From assembly GCF_001457695.1 (NCBI RefSeq), contig NZ_LN831025.1:1364001-1428000 (forward strand): a DNA stretch of 64,000 bases, written 5' to 3'. The stretch is from Campylobacter jejuni. GTDB taxonomy: Bacteria > Campylobacterota > Campylobacteria > Campylobacterales > Campylobacteraceae. A program made the translations under genes and the position numbers. Within the stretch, counting starts at the first letter, position 1; each line of letters begins with the position of its first letter. The notes under the pieces were generated by a model. It did no database searches and was not told where the DNA came from. It saw only the letters and a program-made list of their open reading frames with translations. Positions 57,787-64,000 of this stretch are shown here, in pieces.

Positions 57787-58485
57787 TTGAGAATAAAATT
57801 TATATCTTTTATTTTAATTTTTTTTACTATTTTTGCTTTTGCTAAAGAACAAAATTTAGATGATTTTGAACAAGAATACCAAAACTATCAAGTAAACGAT
57901 CCACTTTCAGGATATAACAAAGCTATGACAAGCTTTAATGTGGCTTTGTATGATTATGGTTTGCGTCCCGTTCTTAAGGGCTATAACGCTATCACTCCTG
58001 AATTTATAAGATTAGGAGTAAGAAATTTCTTTGATAATTTACTTGCTCCTTTGCGTTTTATAGGCAATGTTTTGCAGTTTAAATTTGAAGAAGCGGGAGA
58101 AGAATTTAAAAGATTTACCGCCAATACCATTATGGGCTTTGGTGGACTTATGGATGTGGCATCAAAAATGGGTCTTAAAAAACATCCCGCGGACTTAGGA
58201 ACCGTTTTGGCTCACTGGGGTGTAGGAAGCGGTTTTCATATTGTCTTACCTATACTCGGCCCTAGTAATCTTAGAGATACTCTTGCTTTACCTGCAACTT
58301 GGTATGCAAGTTTTACCGCTTACATTGATCCTACTTGGGCAAGTATAGCTATAAGTGCTTATGGATTTGGTAATGAACTTAGTTTTAGACTTGATGAAAT
58401 TGATGAAATTTATCACAACACGCCTAATTTATATCCATTCTTGCGTGATGCTTACGAGCAAAGACGCAATGAACTTAGCAAATAA
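57787..58485 (+). CDS. mlaA: MlaA/VacJ family protein without lipobox
   Basis: MlaA removes phospholipids from the outer leaflet of the outer membrane. The protein starts at TTG (57787) after TAGGAG. The MlaA family segments NDPLSGYNKAMTSFN, NFFDNLLAPLRF, RFTANTIMGFGGLMD and LGTVLAHWGVGSG are clear. The signal sequence (residues 1 to about 18, ending IFAFAKEQ) has no cysteine, so unlike E. coli MlaA it is not a lipoprotein. It has 232 residues, and mlaC follows after nine bases. Confidence 0.88.
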   Translation: MRIKFISFILIFFTIFAFAKEQNLDDFEQEYQNYQVNDPLSGYNKAMTSFNVALYDYGLRPVLKGYNAITPEFIRLGVRNFFDNLLAPLRFIGNVLQFKFEEAGEEFKRFTANTIMGFGGLMDVASKMGLKKHPADLGTVLAHWGVGSGFHIVLPILGPSNLRDTLALPATWYASFTAYIDPTWASIAISAYGFGNELSFRLDEIDEIYHNTPNLYPFLRDAYEQRRNELSK

Positions 58486-58494
58486 AGGAAAATA

Positions 58495-59064
58495 ATGAAA
58501 AAAATATTTCTAATCTTGGCTTTATTTTTTAATGCTTTTGCCTTACAGCTAGATGAAATTTCTAGTACTATGCAAAAAAACATTGATGCAAGCTTAAAAC
58601 TTTTACAAGATAGCAAAGAAGACAAAAAACAAGCTGCTGATGGAATTTTTAAACTTTTTGATAGCATAATAGATTATAAACTCATGGCAAAACTCAGTCT
58701 TTCAAAAAATTATTCTAAATTAACCCCAAAAGAACAAGAAAAATTTACCACAGCCTTTGAAACAAGTCTTAAAAAAAGTTTTACCGATAAACTCAGTCTT
58801 TATAAAGATCAGGTTTTAAAGGTCAAAAATGGTGAGTTAAAAAATGAAAAACGCTATTTTTTAACTACTTCTATGGTAGTAGATGGGGAAGAAAAAAATA
58901 TCATTTTTAAATTTTACAATGATAATAATAACTGGCTTATTTATGATGTAGATGTTTTAGGTGTGAGTATAGTACAAACTTATAGATCACAATTTGGAGA
59001 TATTTTAGCCAACCAAGGCTTTGATGCCCTACTTCAAAAACTTGAAAGTATTGCCATAGAATAA
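58495..59064 (+). CDS. mlaC: MlaC-like periplasmic phospholipid-binding protein
   Basis: MlaC (Ttg2D) carries phospholipid across the periplasm between MlaA and an inner membrane transporter. It has 189 residues with a signal peptide ending NAFA. A typical helix-rich start is seen (FKLFDSIIDYKLMAKLSL, TPKEQEKFTTAFETSL), followed by the beta-sheet half with YRSQFGDIL near the end. The last base is the first base of the RND gene. Confidence 0.87.
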   Translation: MKKIFLILALFFNAFALQLDEISSTMQKNIDASLKLLQDSKEDKKQAADGIFKLFDSIIDYKLMAKLSLSKNYSKLTPKEQEKFTTAFETSLKKSFTDKLSLYKDQVLKVKNGELKNEKRYFLTTSMVVDGEEKNIIFKFYNDNNNWLIYDVDVLGVSIVQTYRSQFGDILANQGFDALLQKLESIAIE

Positions 59065-61535
59065 TGTTTGCAAAGCTTTTAAAGTTTTTTATTTCTCGTC
59101 CAAAAAGTACTTTTTTTGGAACCTTGTTTATATGCCTGTTTTTAAGCTTTTTTGCTTTTAAGCTTAGTGTAGATGCAAGTGCTGAAAGTTTACTTTTGGA
59201 AGATGATGCAGATTTAAAAACTTTTAGAGAAATTTCAAAACATTATAAAAGTGATAATTTTTTACTTTTAGCCTTCAAACCCTATGATGAAAAACCTTTT
59301 TCAAATGAAAATTTAGCCAAATTAAAAAAACTTCATGAAGAATTAGAAAAGGCTCCTTTAGTAGAACGCGTTTTTAGTATCATCAATGCCCCTTTGCTTC
59401 AAAGTTCTCAAAATACGGATTTAAAAGAACTTTTAAAAAATATCCCAAACATAGAAAGCCAAGATATAAACCGCACAAAAGCCCGAAATGAAATTTTAAA
59501 TAGTCCCTTTTATAAAAATAATATCATCTCAAAAGATGGAAAAGTAACAGGGCTTATTATTTACTTAAAGCCTGATACAGTTTATAATAATCTTATAGAA
59601 AAACGCGATCTTGCTACCGATGAAAAAGAAAAAGATCAAATTCGTCTTGCCATAAAAGAACATCAAGACAAGCAAAAAGTTATCACGAAACAAAGTCTAG
59701 ATACTATTAAAAGCATAGTTCGAAATTATGAAAAAAATAAAGATACGCTCTACCTTGGTGGCGTAAGCATGATCGCTGATGATATGATAGCTTATATAAA
59801 ATCTGATCTTGTGCTTTATGGTGTTTCTCTTGTATTTTTACTAGGACTTGCACTTTATTATTTTTTCCGTTCATGGCGCTTTGTTTTTTTACCTCTTTTT
59901 ATTTGTTTTATAAGCTTAAGTGCGGCTAGTGGAGTTTTTGCACTTTTAAATTTTCAAATCACGGTTATTTCATCAAATTACGTTGCTTTGGTTTTAATTA
60001 TCACCTTAAGTGTAGTTGTTCATTTGATCACGCATTTTATCGAAAGCACCCAAAATCATCCCAAAGCTAAAGTTGAGCGCATAGTGCTTGAAACCTTACT
60101 AGCCAAAGCAAATCCTAGCCTTTATGCCATTGTTACAACAATGATAGGATTTTTTTCTTTAATCCTATCAAATATCGAACCTATCATAAAACTTGGTATT
60201 ATGATGAGTATAGGTATAGGTTTAGCTCTTATCTTTAGTTATTTATTTTTAGCAAGTATCTTGGTTCTTTTAAAACCAAAAAATTATCATAAAAAAGAGT
60301 TTAAATTTAATCTTTTAGCCTTTTGTGCCAAAACCGCTCTTGATCCTAAAAAACGTCGCATGATTTATGGAATTTCAGTTCTTGCTATAATCTTAGCTTT
60401 AATAGGCATTTCAAAACTCAGGGTTGAAAATTCTTTTGTCAATTATTTCAAAGATGGTAGTGAAATCAAAAAAGGACTTTTGGTTATTGATAAAAATCTA
60501 GGTGGAACCTTGCCTTTAGAAGTGATCATTCGTTTTCCAAATAATAAAAACGATCAAAATACAAGCGATACTCTTGATAGTTTTGAAAGTGAATTTGAAA
60601 ATTTAGCCACACAAGAAACTTATTGGTTTGACTCTAAAAAAACACGCATTGCAAAAAAAGTTCATGAATTTTTAGAAAACAAAGAATTTGTAGGCTCGGT
60701 TTTAAGTCTTAATAGTCTTTTAACCCTGGGGAAAAATATCAACGATGGAAAAGAGTTAGATGATTTTGCTCTTGCATTTTTAAATGAGAATTTACCTGCT
60801 AAATTTAAACAAGACTTACTCTCACCTTTTGTAAGTATAGAAAATAACGAGTTAAGATTTAGCATGCGTATTGTTGATTCTGATCCGAATTTAAGACGTA
60901 ATAAGTTTTTAATAGATCTTAAAAAACAGCTTAACGAGCTTGTAAAAAACGATGGAGTAGAAGTGCAAATCACAGGCATAATGGTGCTTTATAATAATAT
61001 GCTTCAAAGTCTTTTTTCATCGCAATTTGATACTCTTATATTTGTAATTTTAGCTATTTTTATACTTTTTATCATTGTTTTTAGAGATTTAAAATTTTCA
61101 GTTGCGGCTATATTCGTAAATGTTATTCCTTTAAGCGTGGTTTTTGCTCTTATGGGACTTTTAGGTATTCCTTTGGATATGATGAGTATCACTATAGCTG
61201 CTATTGCTATAGGTATAGGCGTTGATGATGCTATACATTATATTTATCGTTTTAGAGAAGAAATTAAAAACAAAAGCCTAGAAGAAGCCATTATGATTTC
61301 TCACCTTAGTATAGGTTCGGCACTTTATTATACCACAATTAGCATAGTTTTAGGTTTTAGTGTTATGGTGAGTAGTAATTTCATTCCAACAATTTATTTT
61401 GGAATTTTAACCGTTTTTGTAATGATTTTGCTTTTAAGTGGAAGTTTGTTCTTATTACCAAGCTTTTTAATCACTATTTATTCTAAGAAAACCAAGTTTC
61501 CAAACCAACATAAAGAGCATATATTAAAACAATAA
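59064..61535 (+). CDS. MMPL/RND-type lipid exporter (HpnN-like)
   Basis: The 823-residue protein has 12 membrane helices in the RND pattern: one at residues 15-34, a large periplasmic domain, five helices at about 245-410, another large loop, then five more near 650-815. The repeated GxGxDxxIH-like motif is visible as GIGVDDAIHYIYR, the proton-relay part of MMPL transporters. It lacks the outer membrane factor and fusion partners of drug pumps. Overlap with mlaC and position after mlaA-mlaC suggest lipid transfer between the membranes. The counterpart is Cj1373. Confidence 0.85.
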   Translation: MFAKLLKFFISRPKSTFFGTLFICLFLSFFAFKLSVDASAESLLLEDDADLKTFREISKHYKSDNFLLLAFKPYDEKPFSNENLAKLKKLHEELEKAPLVERVFSIINAPLLQSSQNTDLKELLKNIPNIESQDINRTKARNEILNSPFYKNNIISKDGKVTGLIIYLKPDTVYNNLIEKRDLATDEKEKDQIRLAIKEHQDKQKVITKQSLDTIKSIVRNYEKNKDTLYLGGVSMIADDMIAYIKSDLVLYGVSLVFLLGLALYYFFRSWRFVFLPLFICFISLSAASGVFALLNFQITVISSNYVALVLIITLSVVVHLITHFIESTQNHPKAKVERIVLETLLAKANPSLYAIVTTMIGFFSLILSNIEPIIKLGIMMSIGIGLALIFSYLFLASILVLLKPKNYHKKEFKFNLLAFCAKTALDPKKRRMIYGISVLAIILALIGISKLRVENSFVNYFKDGSEIKKGLLVIDKNLGGTLPLEVIIRFPNNKNDQNTSDTLDSFESEFENLATQETYWFDSKKTRIAKKVHEFLENKEFVGSVLSLNSLLTLGKNINDGKELDDFALAFLNENLPAKFKQDLLSPFVSIENNELRFSMRIVDSDPNLRRNKFLIDLKKQLNELVKNDGVEVQITGIMVLYNNMLQSLFSSQFDTLIFVILAIFILFIIVFRDLKFSVAAIFVNVIPLSVVFALMGLLGIPLDMMSITIAAIAIGIGVDDAIHYIYRFREEIKNKSLEEAIMISHLSIGSALYYTTISIVLGFSVMVSSNFIPTIYFGILTVFVMILLLSGSLFLLPSFLITIYSKKTKFPNQHKEHILKQ

Positions 61536-61563
61536 TAGCTATATATTTTAAAAAATTTTTCAT
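61483..61563 (-). CDS. Putative 26-residue single-helix membrane protein
   Basis: A short frame reads MKNFLKYIAIIVLIYALYVG then LETWFS and a stop. It has a basic start, a 15-residue hydrophobic helix and an aromatic end. AAAGGA, formed by the last codons of rdgB, lies five bases before the ATG, and the ATG is two bases after the rdgB stop, so coupled translation is likely. It runs antisense to the last 53 bases of the RND gene. Too short for normal gene calling, so it may be unannotated. A chance ORF is possible. Confidence 0.5.
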   Translation of the reverse strand: MKNFLKYIAIIVLIYALYVGLETWFS

Positions 61564-61565
61564 TT

Positions 61566-62168
61566 TTATCCTTTATTTAAAATCTTTAAAATGATTTTTG
61601 CAAGCTCTAAAGCTTTAAAACGATGAGAGATATTATTCTTCTCATCCACGCTAAGCTGGGCTAAGGTTTTATCAAAACCCTTTGGAATAAAAAGGCTATC
61701 ATAACCAAAACCATTTTCACCTTTTTCTGTATCTATTACTTTTCCATGCATGGTTCCATGCGTACTAAATTCCCCCATCAAACCTACCATAGCAATAGCA
61801 GCAACATAATGCGCCTTACTTTGTTTAAAACCTTTTTTTATCATTTCATTGACAAGTTTATCACGGTTACTTTTATCATCGCCCTTACCGCTAAATCGAG
61901 CAGAATAAATTCCTGGATTTCCTTCTAAAACATCTACACAAATGCCACTATCATCACTTAAAGCGATAAAATCTTTTTTTTGCTTTTCATCCAAAGCATT
62001 AAAAACTGCTCTTGCTTTAATCAAGGCGTTTTCTTTAAAAGTTTTTCCATTTTCTTCAATCTCAAAAGGCATTAAAACTTCATCAAAGGCATAAATTTCA
62101 AAATCTTTCAAAATTTCTTTAAGTTCTAAAACCTTATGCTTATTGCTCGTAGCTAGGATAATCTTCAT
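61566..62168 (-). CDS. rdgB: dITP/XTP pyrophosphatase
   Basis: RdgB (HAM1 family) hydrolyses ITP, dITP and XTP to the monophosphates and keeps damaged purines out of DNA. The protein is 200 residues. [16 protein letters not shown] forms the substrate loop near the N terminus, [10 protein letters not shown] carries metal ligands, and [11 protein letters not shown] and SHRFKAL near the C terminus are conserved. A 26-codon ORF follows on the same strand. Confidence 0.94.
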
Positions 62169-62303
62169 AACAAAAGCTCCAAAATAATATCAAAACAAAA
62201 ATATGATTTTATAAAATTTATCCTTGTGCGTAGCTTTTAAATATCAAATGATAAAACGATGTTAATCAATGCTTAATCCATTTCATAGTAAAATTATCCT
62301 AAT

Positions 62304-62320
62304 TTAAATTTCAAATTTAA
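62304..62320. promoter_or_regulatory. Perfect 17-base palindrome before the MFS gene
   Basis: TTAAATTT-C-AAATTTAA is a perfect inverted repeat with a one-base centre, ending 13 bases before the ATG at 62334. It would suit a dimeric repressor. It does not resemble the Fur consensus or the CmeR site I know. In AT-rich DNA such repeats can arise by chance. Confidence 0.35.
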
Positions 62321-62333
62321 TAGGAAATTGATA

Positions 62334-63629
62334 ATGCTAAATAATGTCTTACCCTTATCTTTCATAGTTGGAACAAGATTTTTTGGGCTTTTTATAGTTT
62401 TGCCAGTTTTAAGTCTTTATGCTTTAAAACTTGAAGGTGCTAATGAATTTTTAGTGGGACTTTTAGTTGGTGTTTATGCCTTAACCCAAATGATTTTACA
62501 AATGCCTTTTGGGATTTTAAGTGATAAAATTGGTCGTAAAAAAACCATGCTCATTGGACTGATTATTTTTATAATAGGCTCTTTAATCTGCTCTTTTGCG
62601 GAAAATATCTACATCATGCTTTTAGGGAGAATGCTCCAAGGTGCAGGGGCCATTGGAGCAGTAGCTACAGCAATGATAAGTGATTTTATCACAGAAGAAA
62701 ATCGTGGTAAAGCCATGGCGGTAATGGGTTCTTTTATAGGACTTAGTTTTGCAGCCTCTATGGTCATTTCTCCTCTAATGAGTGCAAAATGGGGTTTATC
62801 TAGCCTTTTTGATCTTAGTGCGGCTTTGTCTCTTTTATGTATAATTTTACTTTATACCGTTGTACCTAAAGAAAATAAAATCACTCATGAAAATGAAAAA
62901 ACTCCTTTTTTTCATCTTATTAAACAAAAAAATTTAGCCCTTATGAATCTTACTAATTTCATGCAAAAAATGCTTATGAGTATAGCATTTTTAAGTATTC
63001 CTATTATTCTAGTAAAACATTTAGGCTTTGCTTCTGATAAACTTTGGATTGTTTATAGCGCTTCTATGGTAGCAGGTTTTATCGCTATGGGCTTTGCTGG
63101 AAGTTTAGGCGAAAAAAGAGGTTTAGCTAAACAAATTTTACTCTTAGGAATTGTTTTTTTCATACTTTCTTATCTTTTTTTTACTTTTAGTAATTCTATT
63201 GATTTTTTTATCATAGCAGTTGTGATTTTTTTTATAGGTTTTAATTTACATGAGCCTATTATGCAAAGTTGTGCATCAAAATTTTGTAAAGTTCATGAAA
63301 AAGGTGCAGCATTAGGGTTGTTTAATGCTTTTGGATATGGTGGAAGTTTTATAGGTGGTATTATCGGAGGGATATTTTTACATCTAGATACCTTAAATCT
63401 TTTAGCTATTATTTTAGTAATTTTAGCTCTAATTTGGCTTGTGGCATTATTTTTCTTAAAAAATCCAGCTGATTTTAAAAACCTTTATCTACCTTTAGAA
63501 ACGCCTTTAAATTTCAGTACTTTTGGTGAAAATTTAGGGGTTGTAGATATTTATAAAAACTCTAAAAATCTTGTTGTTAAATTTGATAGCAAACTTACAA
63601 GTAAAGAAGAATTAGAAGGCAAATTATGA
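62334..63629 (+). CDS. cmeG: MFS drug efflux transporter (CmeG-like)
   Basis: The 431-residue protein has 12 helices of the major facilitator superfamily. The loop-2 motif GILSDKIGRKKTM is at about residues 62-74. ATG at 62334 follows AGGAAA with good spacing; TTG six bases upstream is less likely. A soluble 50-residue C-terminal tail follows the last helix (FSTFGENLGVVDIYKN). It matches Cj1375, reported as the multidrug efflux protein CmeG. The gene ends in an ATGA overlap with the esterase gene. Confidence 0.85.
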   Translation: MLNNVLPLSFIVGTRFFGLFIVLPVLSLYALKLEGANEFLVGLLVGVYALTQMILQMPFGILSDKIGRKKTMLIGLIIFIIGSLICSFAENIYIMLLGRMLQGAGAIGAVATAMISDFITEENRGKAMAVMGSFIGLSFAASMVISPLMSAKWGLSSLFDLSAALSLLCIILLYTVVPKENKITHENEKTPFFHLIKQKNLALMNLTNFMQKMLMSIAFLSIPIILVKHLGFASDKLWIVYSASMVAGFIAMGFAGSLGEKRGLAKQILLLGIVFFILSYLFFTFSNSIDFFIIAVVIFFIGFNLHEPIMQSCASKFCKVHEKGAALGLFNAFGYGGSFIGGIIGGIFLHLDTLNLLAIILVILALIWLVALFFLKNPADFKNLYLPLETPLNFSTFGENLGVVDIYKNSKNLVVKFDSKLTSKEELEGKL

Positions 63630-64000
63630 AAAAAATATTATTTTTATTCTGTTCTTTTTTTCTAGCTTTTGCAAAACCAAGTCTAGAGATACCCAAGCTC
63701 TCAAAACAAGCAAAACAAAACTTTATTTTAGAAAATGTCAAATTTAATTATAATGGCACAATATATAAAATTTTTATAGCTAAAAACAAGAATGAAAACT
63801 CAAATTATAAATATAAAATCATTTATTTACTCGATGGAAATGCCTTTTTTCCTCTTTTTTTAAATCTTTTCAACACTCCTGTCAAAGAAAATCTTTTAAT
63901 TATTGGAATAGGTTATGATAATAATTTAGCTTTTGATACACAAAAACGCACTAAAGATTATACGCCTACAACAAATTTAAATAAACAAGGTGGAGGTAGT
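63626..64000 (+). CDS. cee: Periplasmic siderophore esterase Cee (5' part only)
   Basis: The first 125 codons are visible and the frame is open to the end of the window. A signal peptide (MKKILFLFCSFFLAFA) is followed by an esterase D/Fes-like alpha/beta-hydrolase start, with YLLDGNAFFPLF and RTKDYTPTTN as in the IroE/BesA group. Position and sequence match Cj1376, described as the periplasmic enterobactin trilactone esterase Cee. It would cut ferric enterobactin to the linear forms that CeuE binds. The catalytic serine lies beyond the window. Confidence 0.8.
   Translation, partial: MKKILFLFCSFFLAFAKPSLEIPKLSKQAKQNFILENVKFNYNGTIYKIFIAKNKNENSNYKYKIIYLLDGNAFFPLFLNLFNTPVKENLLIIGIGYDNNLAFDTQKRTKDYTPTTNLNKQGGGS

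Noticed and set aside
1-64000. CRISPR arrays, insertion sequences, prophage or integrase genes
   Set aside because: None seen: no regular short repeats with spacers, no transposase or integrase motifs. Repeats in the window are gene duplications (maf, fla).

Overview
The window is AT-rich (roughly 30% G+C by eye) and carries an unmistakable Campylobacter jejuni chromosome segment: tandem flagellin genes flanked by a flagellin-glycosylation locus, the ceuBCDE siderophore system, nrfHA, an ssrA tmRNA whose tag ends in AYAKAA, and phase-variable poly-G tracts. I recognise the gene order as the one corresponding to about Cj1324-Cj1376 of the NCTC 11168 reference; species assignment rests on gene order and protein recognition, not on a database search.

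Region 1 (1-6964, + strand) is the legionaminic-acid branch of flagellin glycosylation: end of ptmG, a phase-variable SAM methyltransferase (ptmH), legI, legG, ptmE, ptmF, legF and ptmA, mostly overlapping by a few bases as one operon. Region 2 (6964-14611, +) is a run of four Maf/DUF115 genes (motility accessory factors that put pseudaminic or legionaminic acid on flagellin), one with a poly-G tract. Region 3 (14642-18223, -) holds flaB and flaA, each with its own promoter class (sigma-54 for flaB, sigma-28 for flaA). Region 4 (18320-23208, -) has two further near-duplicate maf genes and a phase-variable DUF2920 alpha/beta hydrolase.

Region 5 (23208-29572, -) is housekeeping: pseudopilin ctsG, tsaD, the cell-shape peptidase pgp1, dxr, cdsA, a small coiled-coil protein and an NFACT/RqcH-like protein. 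Region 6 (29635-34938, +) is mobA, pldA and the ceuBCDE ferric-siderophore importer with a likely Fur box. After a tRNA-Ser come a PepSY membrane protein and nrfHA (nitrite reductase) on the - strand and ppk on the + strand. Region 7 (40542-43447, -) is a decayed autotransporter gene and ssrA.

Region 8 (43448-64000) is mixed: a small conserved gene, ruvB, an AI-2E-type transporter, fumC, an S8 serine-protease autotransporter, glmS, a GlnD-like protein with altered catalytic residues, mqnE, an NCS2-type purine permease, a phosphoribosyltransferase, an MlaA-MlaC-RND lipid-transport cluster, rdgB with a tiny membrane-protein ORF after it, an MFS exporter, and the start of the periplasmic esterase gene cee, which would feed the ceu importer.

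The main theme is variable surface structures: three hypervariable homopolymer tracts (all in the ON register here), three sets of near-identical tandem repeats able to recombine, and one eroded surface-protein gene. The least explained signals are a pair of mutually exclusive hairpins covering the legI ribosome-binding site, a 26-codon membrane-protein ORF antisense to the RND gene end, and a perfect palindrome before the MFS gene. I did not find a clearly new multi-gene system.
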